A DNA stretch of 64,000 bases from Thermoplasmata archaeon (GTDB lineage Archaea; Thermoplasmatota; Thermoplasmata; Thermoplasmatales; Thermoplasmataceae). Shown here piece by piece: positions 29,586 to 40,497 of this stretch. The translations under genes and the position numbers were made by a program. Within the stretch, counting starts at the first letter, position 1. Every line of letters starts with the position of its first letter. The DNA is taken from contig JAJZXU010000027.1 of NCBI GenBank assembly GCA_021806235.1, forward strand, positions 1 through 64,000. The letters are read 5' to 3'. The notes below the pieces were generated by a model. It did not search any database, was not told the origin of the DNA, and worked only from the letters and a program-made list of their open reading frames with translations.

Positions 29586-31532
29586 ATGGAAGAAGATAAA
29601 ATGCCAGAATTTGAAAGATTTTCAGTCAGTAATATGGATTTATCTGCAGATATTATTAATGATTTCTATGAGTATGCAAATGGAACATGGTTAAAAAATA
29701 ATCCGATACCGGAGGATAAACCATACTGGGGTACATTTATGAAATTATATGAAAGGAATATGTACCTTCTAAAGGATTTAGCTGAAAATGCCAGTGGAAA
29801 TTCGGATAATTTAAACGAAAGAATTGTCGGCAAATTCTATAAATCGGGTATGAACGCGGATTTGATAGAAAAACTTTGTATTTCTCCAGTAGAAAATTTA
29901 TTAAACTCTATAGATAATATAAAGTCAAAGGATGAAATACCGGAAACCATAAGGAAATTGCATTCCATGGGTTTACCTGCATTTTTTAATTCCGAATCGT
30001 TCAATGATGAAAAGAACAGTTCCATATATTCATTTTATATGGTGCAGGGTGGTTTATCCCTGCCTGATCGTGATTACTATATTGAAAAACATTTCTCCGG
30101 GGTACTGAATGATTTTCTCTCATATATTGAAAATATCCTGTCATTTTCAGGGTATAACGGGGAGGAATCAAAATTACACGCAGAAAAAATACTCGAAATA
30201 GAAAAGGAAATAGCTGGTTTTAGCAGAAGCCAGGAGGACCTAAGGGATAGCGAAAAGAATTATAATAAATTCAGTATAAACGGGTTAAATGAGAAATTCT
30301 CAATGATAAAAATGGAGGATTATATGGATTACCTTGGAATTTCCAAAGTAGATTATGTTATAATCGGCCAGCCGGAATTTTTTGAATCACTGGATAGAAT
30401 TATAAATGAAAAACCGTTAAGCGAACTAAAAATTTATTTAAAGTATGGTATAATAAACTTTGCAGCACCATATTTAAGTAAAAACTTTGCTGATGAACAT
30501 TTTAATTTTTTCAATAAAAAACTTATGGGACAGCAGAAACAGGAGGCAAAATGGAAAAATGTAATAAGAGTAATAAATATGTGTACAGGTGAAGCCCTGG
30601 GTGAATTATATGTGCATAAATATTTCACAGAGGAATCGAAGAAAAGGATGGAAATACTGGTAAATGATTTGAAGGCCACGTTTAGAAGCAGGCTGGAAAA
30701 AATTACATGGATGGGTAATGAAACCAGGGAAAAGGCACTGGAAAAATTTGATAAATTCAGGGCAAAAATTGGATATCCTGAAGTTTTCAGGGATTATTCC
30801 CCGATTTTGATAGACGAAAACGATTACCTTGGAAATATAATAAGGTCATTATCATTCGAGGTGAAGAGGCAGGCTAACCGTGTGGGAAAACCCATAGACA
30901 GAAAGGAGTGGCAGATGAATCCACAGACAATAAATGCATATTTTTCACCAACAGATAATGAAATAGTATTTCCAGCCGGAATCTTACAGCCACCATTTTT
31001 CGATGACACAGTGGATGATGCTGTCAATTATGGTGCCATAGGTGGTGTAATAGCACATGAAATTACACATGGTTACGATGACCAGGGAAGTAAATACGAC
31101 GTCAACGGTAATCTAAATAACTGGTGGACAGAAGAGGATAAAAAGGAATTTGACGGGTTAACAAAAAGGGTTATAGATCTGTACAGTTCAATTGAGATCT
31201 TACCGGGAATTAAGGTACACGGGGAAAGAACTGTAGGGGAAAATATAGCAGATTTTGGTGGTGTAAGCATAGCATACGAGGCGCTGGAAAGAAGATTGAA
31301 AATAACCGGTGACCGCAAAAAGATAGATAATTTTACCCCGGAACAGAGATTTTTCATATCATGGGCAAATGTATGGAAAGAAAATATCAGCGATGAACTG
31401 CTAAAAATGCTTGCTGTAAAGGATCCTCACGCACCTGCAAAATTAAGGGCAACACTGCCTGTTTTTAATCACCCTGAGTTTGAAAGGGTATTTAATAGGG
31501 AGCCAGATAAGGATAAAATATTAATCTGGTAA
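29586..31532 (+). CDS. M13-family zinc metallopeptidase (neprilysin-like)
   Basis: GGVIAHEITHGYDDQGSKYD and ENIADFGGVSIAYEA. Confidence 0.95.
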   Translation: MEEDKMPEFERFSVSNMDLSADIINDFYEYANGTWLKNNPIPEDKPYWGTFMKLYERNMYLLKDLAENASGNSDNLNERIVGKFYKSGMNADLIEKLCISPVENLLNSIDNIKSKDEIPETIRKLHSMGLPAFFNSESFNDEKNSSIYSFYMVQGGLSLPDRDYYIEKHFSGVLNDFLSYIENILSFSGYNGEESKLHAEKILEIEKEIAGFSRSQEDLRDSEKNYNKFSINGLNEKFSMIKMEDYMDYLGISKVDYVIIGQPEFFESLDRIINEKPLSELKIYLKYGIINFAAPYLSKNFADEHFNFFNKKLMGQQKQEAKWKNVIRVINMCTGEALGELYVHKYFTEESKKRMEILVNDLKATFRSRLEKITWMGNETREKALEKFDKFRAKIGYPEVFRDYSPILIDENDYLGNIIRSLSFEVKRQANRVGKPIDRKEWQMNPQTINAYFSPTDNEIVFPAGILQPPFFDDTVDDAVNYGAIGGVIAHEITHGYDDQGSKYDVNGNLNNWWTEEDKKEFDGLTKRVIDLYSSIEILPGIKVHGERTVGENIADFGGVSIAYEALERRLKITGDRKKIDNFTPEQRFFISWANVWKENISDELLKMLAVKDPHAPAKLRATLPVFNHPEFERVFNREPDKDKILIW

Positions 31533-31534
31533 TA

Positions 31535-32503
31535 TTATAAATTTTCACTTATATACTCTTTTATAGCATCTATTGCAACATCATTTTCTTCCTTTTTTCC
31601 AACTGTAACTCTTGATCTATCATTTAATAACGGTAATTTTCTTATGTGTATATCACGTTTCTCCATATAGCCATATAAATCCCCCTTTAAAAGCAGGAAA
31701 TTAGCCCTGCTGTCAAAGGCAATATCCTTAATGGCGCTGTAAAAACGTTTTCTCTCATTAATTATATATTTTACATGTTCCTGAACAGTTGAATAATGTT
31801 TCATCATGATTTCTGCAAGTTTTGCTGATAAAACATTTATGTAAAATGGGGCCTGTAATTTTTTGATATTTAATGCGACGTTTCTGTTTGCAATGCCATA
31901 GCCTACTCTTAAACCGGCCATGCTGAATGCCTTTGAAAATGTCCTTAAAATTATCAGATTATCATATTCATTTAATAAATCTGTGTAGTCCTCACCAGAA
32001 AACTCGTAATAGGCATTATCAATTATTGTGGGTATGTGCAGGTCAAGAATCTCTTCAATCTGATCTCTCCCTATTAAATTGCCAGTTGGGTTGTTTGGTG
32101 AGCATATAATTATGAGTTTCACATTATTTTTATTTGTAATATTTTCAGTATCCAGGGAAAAATCACTCTTTAATGGGACATTTATGGTATCATATCCATA
32201 ATTATTCGCATAGAACTGGTACATTTCAAAAGTTGGTGTATTTACCAGTATATTACCCCTTGCCTGCTGAATAATAATATTTAATAATTCATCGCTGCCA
32301 TTCCCAACAATTATATTATCACCATTAAAACCTGAAAAATCACCAATTTTTTCAAGCAGTGATGGTAATCCCTTTTCAGGATACCTGTTTAAATTTGTTT
32401 TCTTAATATATTCCATAAATTCATATTTTATATTTTCCGGTATATCAAATGCATTCTCATTTTTATCTAAATATATCGTCATATTCGTGTATTTTAATAT
32501 CAA
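31535..32503 (-). CDS. hisC: Histidinol-phosphate aminotransferase
   Basis: IVGNGSDELLNIII, SPNNPTGN, RTFSKAFSMAGLRVGYGI. Confidence 0.92.
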   Translation of the reverse strand: MILKYTNMTIYLDKNENAFDIPENIKYEFMEYIKKTNLNRYPEKGLPSLLEKIGDFSGFNGDNIIVGNGSDELLNIIIQQARGNILVNTPTFEMYQFYANNYGYDTINVPLKSDFSLDTENITNKNNVKLIIICSPNNPTGNLIGRDQIEEILDLHIPTIIDNAYYEFSGEDYTDLLNEYDNLIILRTFSKAFSMAGLRVGYGIANRNVALNIKKLQAPFYINVLSAKLAEIMMKHYSTVQEHVKYIINERKRFYSAIKDIAFDSRANFLLLKGDLYGYMEKRDIHIRKLPLLNDRSRVTVGKKEENDVAIDAIKEYISENL

Positions 32504-32841
32504 TATTAAATTTAACTGTACAGATACCTTTCACTTCAAATACCGGTATATGCCCCTATAAGAACTACAGGGATTATAAAATAATGTAACCTTTACTGAT
32601 AAATTATTTACATGTGTCATCATGCAAAGATATATCAACGTATTGTGATTATATTATAGGAATTAACCACATAATTCACGCATTATGTTTACACCGCGTT
32701 GCCGGCACGTACTGGACATTATGCTGGAATTATGATGCTGGAGGCGCATGGTGAAATGGTAATAAATTTATCACGGAAAATCAAAAAAGAAAGATACCAA
32801 ATAAGATATTTATTCCTATATTCGTTGCAGATATTATTGTT

Positions 32842-32994
32842 ATGAACATATACTATAGATTTTTAACACTTGATAAATATTATATTGACATAGTTTTAGG
32901 TATAACTGATATAATAATACTTGTGTATGCCATTGATAGATATTTAGACCATATCAGAAAGAAATGGCAGGAAAGCCATGAAGATCTCAAATAA
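32842..32994 (+). CDS. Small predicted membrane protein
   Basis: MNIYYRFLTLDKYYIDIVLGITDIIILVYAIDRYLDHIRKKWQESHEDLK; upstream frame open without ATG. Confidence 0.35.
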   Translation: MNIYYRFLTLDKYYIDIVLGITDIIILVYAIDRYLDHIRKKWQESHEDLK

Positions 32995-33056
32995 ATTTTA
33001 TAATGCGTTATATATTATCTTGAAAAACAAGAAAATTATAAATGTTAATTATATTA

Positions 33057-33689
33057 CCATCAATGAATCCTGTAGATAAAGTAGTTTTAATAATAAACGG
33101 GGATATTGGTTCGGGCAGCTATATTGCAGAAAACCTTGCAAAGAATAGATGTAAAATTGCATTGACGTATAATGATAAGAATATAGCTGAAGGTATAAAG
33201 AAAAAAATAGAAAAGGTTGAGGGCATAATAAACATATACAGTAATGATGATATCGATAAAATATTAAAAAATGTAAATAATGACCTCGGCAGTGTAGATA
33301 TTCTGATAAATAATGTATATGTACACGATGATAAACCCTTTGAGGAATTTTCATTGAAGGATTTAAAGGATTATGATATTTACCACAATTATGTAAAGGC
33401 TTCTGGGAGATTTTTATCCGGAATAATGATAAATATAATATATTCTGGCCATGACGGTTCATGTTACAGGTCAATTAAGAACATATTTAATAATATAACA
33501 AAAAACATAAAAAATGATAAATACAGGGCAGTCTCAATAAATGTTGATAAAATTGATGTAAAATTTATTGATAAATCAAGGGTTCCAGATATAAGGGGCA
33601 AAATAACTTCTAATGATATTGCAAATGCAATAATTTTTTCTCTTGTGGAAGAAAATTTCTCGAATAAAATAATAGATTTGTCACTGTAG
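33057..33689 (+). CDS. SDR-like (Rossmann) protein, divergent
   Basis: INGDIGSGSYIAENLAKNRCKIALTYND, GSVDILINNVYV. Confidence 0.6.
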   Translation, partial: PSMNPVDKVVLIINGDIGSGSYIAENLAKNRCKIALTYNDKNIAEGIKKKIEKVEGIINIYSNDDIDKILKNVNNDLGSVDILINNVYVHDDKPFEEFSLKDLKDYDIYHNYVKASGRFLSGIMINIIYSGHDGSCYRSIKNIFNNITKNIKNDKYRAVSINVDKIDVKFIDKSRVPDIRGKITSNDIANAIIFSLVEENFSNKIIDLSL

Positions 33690-33691
33690 AC

Positions 33692-34630
33692 ATGTTTATA
33701 AATAAATTTATTAATAAATATACATTACAATTTATTATGGATGATGATACGTTAAATAGAATTTTAAAAATGAAAAACATGGTTTTTGAGAATTTGATGG
33801 AAAGTTATCTGCCATTTCCAATAGACAAAAAATATTATTCATCATGGACTGATAAGTTACCTAAAGATGGTGATACGGTAATATATACATCATACATGTA
33901 CCAGATTTCAGGTATATTAAAGAGGTATGAAAAACTATTTCCTAAAATTTCAAATATAAATGTACCGAAAAGGCTGATGGGATTATCAAAATTTCTAATT
34001 AAACCCGGAGAAAGTGAGATAAAAAGGTCATTTTCCATTATGAATAATATAGTAAATATCCTGCAGAAGAATCATATAAACTTTGGATATTTATATGATG
34101 ATGAGCCATATTCTGGAGCCATATTGCTGGAATCTGGATTTTTAAAGGAGTTCATGGAGTACGGGAATAAACTGAACGACTTTTTTAAAAGCAGGGGCAT
34201 AAAGAGGATAATAACATTAGACCCGCACACAACAAATGCATTGAAGAGACTGAAAACAATGATAAATTTTGATATAGATGTAAAAAATTACATAGAACTG
34301 ATAAATTTTAATGGCAGTGGTGAATATGTAATACATGACTCGTGCCTGTATTCCCGTGCCATGGATATGTACGGTTTAATAAGGGATAAAATAAACAAAT
34401 CAGGAATAAAAATTAATGAGAATTATCTAACAACAAGCAAAGATATGGGAACATGCTGTGGTGGACCATTATCCCTGATTTCTGTAAATGATAGTGATGA
34501 AATAGCAAAATTGAGGTCAGAAAAATTACTAAAAATAAATAATAATGTTCTGGTTATGTGTCCCCTATGTTATCAGAATCTATCACCGCATGTTGAAAAT
34601 ATAAAGGATCTGGCTGAGGTGATATCATGA
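33692..34630 (+). CDS. LutA/GlpC-like CCG-domain protein
   Basis: IHDSCLYSRAMDMYG, GTCCGGPLSLI, MCPLCYQNL. Confidence 0.8.
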   Translation: MFINKFINKYTLQFIMDDDTLNRILKMKNMVFENLMESYLPFPIDKKYYSSWTDKLPKDGDTVIYTSYMYQISGILKRYEKLFPKISNINVPKRLMGLSKFLIKPGESEIKRSFSIMNNIVNILQKNHINFGYLYDDEPYSGAILLESGFLKEFMEYGNKLNDFFKSRGIKRIITLDPHTTNALKRLKTMINFDIDVKNYIELINFNGSGEYVIHDSCLYSRAMDMYGLIRDKINKSGIKINENYLTTSKDMGTCCGGPLSLISVNDSDEIAKLRSEKLLKINNNVLVMCPLCYQNLSPHVENIKDLAEVIS

Positions 34631-35763
34631 ATTATGAATGGAATGTTTCGATAGATAAGGCAATATTAAATAATGCACCAAATGTGAATAAAATTTTGGA
34701 AGATAATCCATATATAAAGGAGACGGCAAAGGAATTAAGAAGTAAAAAACTTGATGTTCTGGGCAACATTGATTTTTATATAGATAAAACGGAAGAGAGT
34801 GTTAAAAGATCCGGTGGCAATTTTCATTTTGCAAAAGATTCCAGCGAGGCAATGGAAATAGTAAAGGGAATAATCAAAAATAATAAAAATATTGTTCTAT
34901 CCAAATCAAATGTATTATACGAAATAAAATTAAGGGAAGAATTATCAAAACTGGGCAAGGATGTCTGGGAAACAGATTTAGGTGAATATCTGGTACAGAT
35001 AAACAACGATATGCCATCGCATTTAATCGCACCGGCAATACACCTATCAAAAGAGAGGATATCAAAACTATTGAATGAAAATCTTGATAAATCAATCAAT
35101 GAAAATACATCTGTTGAGGACATGGTTAAGGCGGTAAGAAAATTTTTAATGGAAAAATATTTAGCCTCTGAGGTAGGAATAACAGGTGCAAATGCAATAT
35201 CTGCGGATACCGGTTCCGTTTTATTAATAGAAAATGAGGGAAATATAAGAATGGATACTGTATTGCCGGGAATACATATAGCCATTACTGGCATAGATAA
35301 AATAGTTCCAACATTAAAGGATGCATTCAATGAGGTTATAGTCCAGGCTTCCTATGCAGGTTTTTATCCACCAACATATATCAATGTTACATCTGGACCA
35401 AGTGCCACCGGGGATATAGAACTGCAGAAAGTTTCTCCGGCAACCGGACCCAGGGAATTCCATTTAATTGTTATAGATAACGGAAGAAAGGAGGCAATAA
35501 ATTCTGATTTAAGGGAATCATTACTGTGCATAAGGTGTGGAAGATGCTATTTTTCATGCCCTGCATACAAATACTATGGAAAGGACTTTGGTGACTCGCC
35601 ATATACAGGACCAACTGGAATTATGTGGTCTGCAGTAACAGCAAAGAAATACGATAAATCATTACTGTGTATGCATTCTGGCGGGTGTAAGGAGGTGTGT
35701 CCCATGGATATCAATATACCGGAAATGATAGAGAAGATAAAATTCAGGTACACAGATAAATAA
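34627..35763 (+). CDS. LutB-like iron-sulfur protein
   Basis: CIRCGRCYFSCPAYKYYG and CMHSGGCKEVCPMDINIPEM; overlaps LutA-like gene. Confidence 0.85.
   Translation: MNYEWNVSIDKAILNNAPNVNKILEDNPYIKETAKELRSKKLDVLGNIDFYIDKTEESVKRSGGNFHFAKDSSEAMEIVKGIIKNNKNIVLSKSNVLYEIKLREELSKLGKDVWETDLGEYLVQINNDMPSHLIAPAIHLSKERISKLLNENLDKSINENTSVEDMVKAVRKFLMEKYLASEVGITGANAISADTGSVLLIENEGNIRMDTVLPGIHIAITGIDKIVPTLKDAFNEVIVQASYAGFYPPTYINVTSGPSATGDIELQKVSPATGPREFHLIVIDNGRKEAINSDLRESLLCIRCGRCYFSCPAYKYYGKDFGDSPYTGPTGIMWSAVTAKKYDKSLLCMHSGGCKEVCPMDINIPEMIEKIKFRYTDK
35680..35748 (+). repeat. 69-bp direct repeat copy A (lutB 3' end)
   Basis: GGCGGGTGTAAGGAGGTGTGTCCCATGGATATCAATATACCGGAAATGATAGAGAAGATAAAATTCAGG, identical at 36137-36205. 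Confidence 0.95.
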
Positions 35764-35868
35764 CCATATAATTCAAAAATCGTTCATCAATAGCGTATAT
35801 GGCGTAATTTATTTAGTTTTTATAATAATTATATTACACTCAAATTGCAATTTCCCTGTGTTTAACTT

Positions 35869-36090
35869 TTATATGTCCCCACAAAACGGATCAGGATGAA
35901 AAAAATAATGTCCGTTCCAATAGCTTGTTCCAACATGAAAAAATTGTGAATTTATAGAAATAAGGTCATGGTAATGTGGTCCTCCGTTGAGTAAAGGGCC
36001 GGCTGTTATCCTGGGAATAACCGGTGCAAAGAATATAAATAATACAGCAACTATGACAAATGTTATGGCTGCAATGATTTTTCTATCCAT
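35869..36090 (-). CDS. Short predicted exported protein
   Basis: MDRKIIAAITFVIVAVLFIFF anchor similar to MDKKIIIAISIV of 13440-14375. Confidence 0.45.
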   Translation of the reverse strand: MDRKIIAAITFVIVAVLFIFFAPVIPRITAGPLLNGGPHYHDLISINSQFFHVGTSYWNGHYFFHPDPFCGDI

Positions 36091-36136
36091 ATATATACCT
36101 ACCAGTTTCTAATATATAAACATTATGCACTCACCC

Positions 36137-36205
36137 GGCGGGTGTAAGGAGGTGTGTCCCATGGATATCAATATACCGGAAATGATAGAGAAGATAAAAT
36201 TCAGG
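36137..36205 (+). repeat. 69-bp direct repeat copy B (orphan lutB 3' end)
   Basis: Identical to 35680-35748; continues in frame to ...FRETG*. Confidence 0.95.
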
Positions 36206-36279
36206 GAAACCGGTTAAACTCTATAATATATTTTTAAATCGACTATAGATATGTTTATATCAACCTATAAATTTCTAAT

Positions 36280-36693
36280 ATGATAATAATGGATAACATA
36301 AATTTATTTGATAAAAACGTGAATAAAAAATATAAAGGGTTAAGAGAAGATATGCCTGCAGGCAGTATAGAAATTTTATCTCCGGATATAATAGATATTA
36401 TAATACACAATATGGGAATAAAAAAATCAATGGATTATACGGAAAATGGCATAACATACAATGTAACATTCAGTTCATATACAAAACTTGATGATGATGG
36501 AATGGTCGGAACATATGTTGATCCTCCTGAAGATAATAATTTCAGGGACATTAAACTGATAGTTACCGGTTTCCATAAAAAATGGGACACAGAGGTAACA
36601 TTATCCCATGAGTATATCTCTGTTATGCCGGACCGTGAACTAAAACATTTAATAAACTTCCAGAGGGTTATTTTAAAAACTGGCAAATTATAA
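36280..36693 (+). CDS. Hypothetical protein
   Basis: Intact 137-aa ORF with own promoter-like region. Confidence 0.5.
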   Translation: MIIMDNINLFDKNVNKKYKGLREDMPAGSIEILSPDIIDIIIHNMGIKKSMDYTENGITYNVTFSSYTKLDDDGMVGTYVDPPEDNNFRDIKLIVTGFHKKWDTEVTLSHEYISVMPDRELKHLINFQRVILKTGKL

Positions 36694-36766
36694 TTTTATA
36701 ATATTTTTTATCTGTAATATCAAAGTTGATGATAAGTATTAAATATAATATTTATATAACTTTCCT

Positions 36767-36934
36767 ATGGTAGAAATGGTGTATATAAAAAATATCGTCA
36801 GCAAAAGCGTTTCCATGATATTAGATATACATCATCATAGGGATATAACCACATCCAGATATAGTTCTGCCAGCGATAATTATTCTTTACTGAAACGTGG
36901 TTATATTGAAAGTTATAGATCCCCTATTAAGTGA
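36767..36934 (+). promoter_or_regulatory. Candidate his-operon leader ORF containing HHH
   Basis: MVEMVYIKNIVSKSVSMILDIHHHRDITTSRYSSASDNYSLLKRGYIESYRSPIK*; TATA-like TTTATATAAC at 36751; overlaps hisZ start (36897). Confidence 0.45.
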
Positions 36935-37685
36935 AATATCCAGAACAATAAGGCGGGTATTCGACGATTATAATTACATTGAAGTATTTCCGCCGATAAT
37001 TAACAGTGGAAAATTGAATGGTTTAAAACTTCTTTATAATAATAATATATACACAGTAGATCCGGATATAACACTGAGGCTTCTGGATATGAATAAAAAA
37101 TATTTTATAAACAATCCAAGAATATATTATATTTCAGGTTCAGTGGATGAATATTTAAATGAAACATTAAAGGCTGGCCTGGAGCTGATAAACAGCGATG
37201 AGTTCAGTTCAAACATTGAAATAATAAAAACTGCAATGAAAACGCTTGAAAAATTATCAGTATCTGATTATAATATAGATATAAGCCTATCCTATCTTTA
37301 TAAGAAATATATAAAAAATAAAAAATACAGTAAAATAATGGAATACATTAAAAAAATGGATTATAATGGTATAGAAAAGATGGATATCGATAATAAAAAT
37401 GAAATTATTAATTTAATGAACACAAGAACAGATAAAAGCAACATAGAATTTCTGGATAAAATTGTAAAAACGATAAATGATAATAGAATTAACATAGACT
37501 TTGGAACTGTAAGGTATTTCAATTATTATGATGGCTTAATTTTTGAAATTTACAACAGTAATGGTTTTATAGCTGGTGGTGGCAATTATAAAATAAAAAA
37601 TATGAATGCATGTGGTTTCTCATTCAATGTTAATAATATTTATAATACCGTAAAAGGAAATTTAACTGAAGGTGTGAAGAAATGA
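36897..37685 (+). CDS. hisZ: ATP phosphoribosyltransferase regulatory subunit (HisS-like)
   Basis: Degenerate class II aaRS fold: IRRVFDDYNYIEVFPPIIN, YYDGLIFEIYNSNGFIAGGGNY; directly precedes short-form hisG. Confidence 0.8.
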   Translation: MVILKVIDPLLSEISRTIRRVFDDYNYIEVFPPIINSGKLNGLKLLYNNNIYTVDPDITLRLLDMNKKYFINNPRIYYISGSVDEYLNETLKAGLELINSDEFSSNIEIIKTAMKTLEKLSVSDYNIDISLSYLYKKYIKNKKYSKIMEYIKKMDYNGIEKMDIDNKNEIINLMNTRTDKSNIEFLDKIVKTINDNRINIDFGTVRYFNYYDGLIFEIYNSNGFIAGGGNYKIKNMNACGFSFNVNNIYNTVKGNLTEGVKK

Positions 37686-38290
37686 AATTTGCAGTACCGC
37701 GTGGTAGATTAATGAAAGATTCAATAACGCTATTGAATAAATCAGGAATAAAGATAGATATAAAAGACGACAGGAAACTATTTTTTTATTCCAGTGAAAA
37801 TGAAATAATATTCCCAAAACCGATGGATATACCCACATATGTTGAATATAATGCAGATATAGGCATCTGTGGGTCAGATGTTTTAATTGAAAATAAAAAT
37901 TATGTTTTTTCCCCATTAGAACTCGATTTTGGCAAATGCAGGTTAAGCCTTATATCAGATAAAAAATATAAGATCAGGGATTTATACGATTTAAAAATAG
38001 CAACAAGGCATCCTGAAATAACATACAATTACTTCAAAAATCTTGGAATAAATGTGAATATAATAAAACTGAATGGTTCACTGGAAATTGCACCGCTCAC
38101 AGGCATTGCTGATGCAATAGTTGACGTTGTTGAAACTGGAGAGACCTTAAGGAAAAATAATTTAGTTGAAATTAAAAAAATAATGGATGTTTCCGCCGTT
38201 TTAATAGTAAACAGGGTATCCATGAAAACAAAATATGATGAAATAAATAATTTTATTGACAGTGTAAAGGGTGTTTTATATGAACTCTGA
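37682..38290 (+). CDS. hisG: ATP phosphoribosyltransferase, short form
   Basis: [39 protein letters not shown]. Confidence 0.96.
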   Translation: MKFAVPRGRLMKDSITLLNKSGIKIDIKDDRKLFFYSSENEIIFPKPMDIPTYVEYNADIGICGSDVLIENKNYVFSPLELDFGKCRLSLISDKKYKIRDLYDLKIATRHPEITYNYFKNLGINVNIIKLNGSLEIAPLTGIADAIVDVVETGETLRKNNLVEIKKIMDVSAVLIVNRVSMKTKYDEINNFIDSVKGVLYEL

Positions 38291-39410
38291 AGGTTATGTA
38301 AGGAATATATTAGATGATATAGGGGAAAGAAAGGAGGTGGCACTGAAAGAATACTCAAAAAAATTCGATAATTATGCCGGGGAGTTTGCCGTAACAGAAA
38401 ACGAATTCAGGGAAGCAGAAGAATTAATAAATGAAACCGATAAAAATATTATAAAAAGAACATATGAGAGAATATATAATAACCATTTGATACAGAAAAA
38501 TGAGAGTAAGTTCAGGTTCTACAACGGTTCAATCTATGGAATAATATATAAACCGATAGAAAGAATAGGAATGTATATACCCGGGAAAAAACCATTGCCG
38601 TCAACGGTAATGATGATAGGTGCCCCCGCAAAAATAGCCGGTGTAAACGATATAATAATAACCGTTGCGCCTGATAATAACGGTAAAATCAATCCATATG
38701 TTTTGTATATAGCCAGGTTTTTAGGAATAAAAGAGGTATATAAATTAGGGGGGATACAGGCAATAGCAGCAATGTCATATGGAATTTCAATGAAAAGGGT
38801 TGATAAAATCTTCGGCCCCGGAAATATATATGTAAATGAGGCAAAAAGGCAGGTTTATGGCATTACCGGCATAGATGGTTTATACGGCCCCTCTGAAATA
38901 TGTGTAATTTCTGATGAAACATCAAATAATGATTATATAATTTCCGATTTAAACTCACAGCTGGAACATGGAGAAACCTCAAGGGCATGGCTGTTAACCA
39001 CGGATAAAAATATAGAAAATAAAATAGAGAATAAAAGAGTAGAAATCTACGTATTTGATGATATAGATATCCTAATAAATAAGGTTAATGTACTGGCTCC
39101 TGAACATTTAGAAATTCAGTGTAAGGATCCCTTGAATTTATTGAACAGAATAAAAAATGCCGGTGCAGTTTATATGGGCGATTATACACCGGTACCTGCA
39201 GGAGATTATTTCTTAGGGGTTAACCATTTACTGCCTACAGGTGAAACATCCAGATTTTCATCGGTTTTAACTGTGGATGATTTTATGAAAAAAACATCAT
39301 TTGCATACACATCAAAATCAGATTTTGCCTCAGATTCATACCTCGGTATGAGACTGGCGGAAATAGAAAATATGAATTTACATAAAAAATCTATGGAGGT
39401 AAGGAAATGA
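38280..39410 (+). CDS. hisD: Histidinol dehydrogenase
   Basis: [55 protein letters not shown]. Confidence 0.97.
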   Translation: MNSEGYVRNILDDIGERKEVALKEYSKKFDNYAGEFAVTENEFREAEELINETDKNIIKRTYERIYNNHLIQKNESKFRFYNGSIYGIIYKPIERIGMYIPGKKPLPSTVMMIGAPAKIAGVNDIIITVAPDNNGKINPYVLYIARFLGIKEVYKLGGIQAIAAMSYGISMKRVDKIFGPGNIYVNEAKRQVYGITGIDGLYGPSEICVISDETSNNDYIISDLNSQLEHGETSRAWLLTTDKNIENKIENKRVEIYVFDDIDILINKVNVLAPEHLEIQCKDPLNLLNRIKNAGAVYMGDYTPVPAGDYFLGVNHLLPTGETSRFSSVLTVDDFMKKTSFAYTSKSDFASDSYLGMRLAEIENMNLHKKSMEVRK

Positions 39411-39931
39411 TAAGGAATACAGACGAAACAAAAATAGAGGTTATAATAAATAACGATAAAAATTACATAAATACGGGAGATAAAATTTTAGATCATATGA
39501 TGAAGACATTATTTTTCTATATGAATAAAAACGTTTATATTAAGGCTGAATACGATTTAAGGCATCATTTATGGGAAGATCTAGGCATAACAGTGGGCAT
39601 GGAAATAAAAAACAATATAAAAAATATAAAAAGATTCGGGTCATCCATGATGCCAATGGACGATTCATTAATACTGTTATCCCTGGATATCTCAAGGCCA
39701 TACATTAATTTCAAGGTTGATTACAGCAACGCTGAAGGTTTTGAATTAAATCTGTTATATGAGTTTTTGTGGGCACTGGCAAGAACTTTATCCATGACAC
39801 TGCATGTTATAAAATTAAATGGCAGTGATCCACACCACATAACGGAAGATGTATTCAAAAATTTAGGCAATGCCCTAAAAATTGCCTTAGAGGAATCTGG
39901 CAGGATAGAGAGTACAAAGGGGGTATTATGA
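39407..39931 (+). CDS. hisB: Imidazoleglycerol-phosphate dehydratase
   Basis: [42 protein letters not shown]. Confidence 0.96.
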   Translation: MIRNTDETKIEVIINNDKNYINTGDKILDHMMKTLFFYMNKNVYIKAEYDLRHHLWEDLGITVGMEIKNNIKNIKRFGSSMMPMDDSLILLSLDISRPYINFKVDYSNAEGFELNLLYEFLWALARTLSMTLHVIKLNGSDPHHITEDVFKNLGNALKIALEESGRIESTKGVL

Positions 39932-40497
39932 TATCAATAATAGATATAAAGACGGGCAATGTAGCAAACATAAATAAAATATTAAATGGTAAGATTACAC
40001 TGGATCCTGAAACAATAGAGAAATCAGACAAAATTGTTTTTCCCGGAGTAGGTTCTCTTGATTATGTAAATAATATAATAAAGCCAGTTAAAAATATACT
40101 ATTAAAAAAAATAAATGATGGAACACCATATCTCGGTATATGCCTTGGCCTGGAAGTATTATATGAAAAAAGTGATGAGGGGAATACCGGAGGATTAAAC
40201 ATTTTTAATGGCAGAATAAAAAGATTTAGTGGAATAAAAACACCCCATATGGGATGGAATACCGTAACTATAAAAAGAGACTCACCCTTATTCAACGGTA
40301 TAAAAGATAATTCATATTTCTATTTCATGCATTCGTATTACCGTGAAATAGATGGTAATACAGTGGCTGAAACAGAATATAATATAAATTTTTCATCTGC
40401 GGTAAATAGATCCAGTGTGTATGCGGTTCAATTTCATCCTGAGAAATCAGGAGAAAATGGGATAAAATTACTGAAAAACTTCAGGGATCTGCTATGA
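39928..40497 (+). CDS. hisH: Imidazole glycerol phosphate synthase glutaminase subunit
   Basis: FPGVGS, TPYLGICLGLEVLYE, MGWN, VQFHPEKSG. Confidence 0.96.
   Translation: MISIIDIKTGNVANINKILNGKITLDPETIEKSDKIVFPGVGSLDYVNNIIKPVKNILLKKINDGTPYLGICLGLEVLYEKSDEGNTGGLNIFNGRIKRFSGIKTPHMGWNTVTIKRDSPLFNGIKDNSYFYFMHSYYREIDGNTVAETEYNINFSSAVNRSSVYAVQFHPEKSGENGIKLLKNFRDLL

Noticed and set aside
32520-32780. Possible ncRNA between hisC and the small membrane ORF
   Set aside because: No clear fold or family recognised by eye; would need covariance search.
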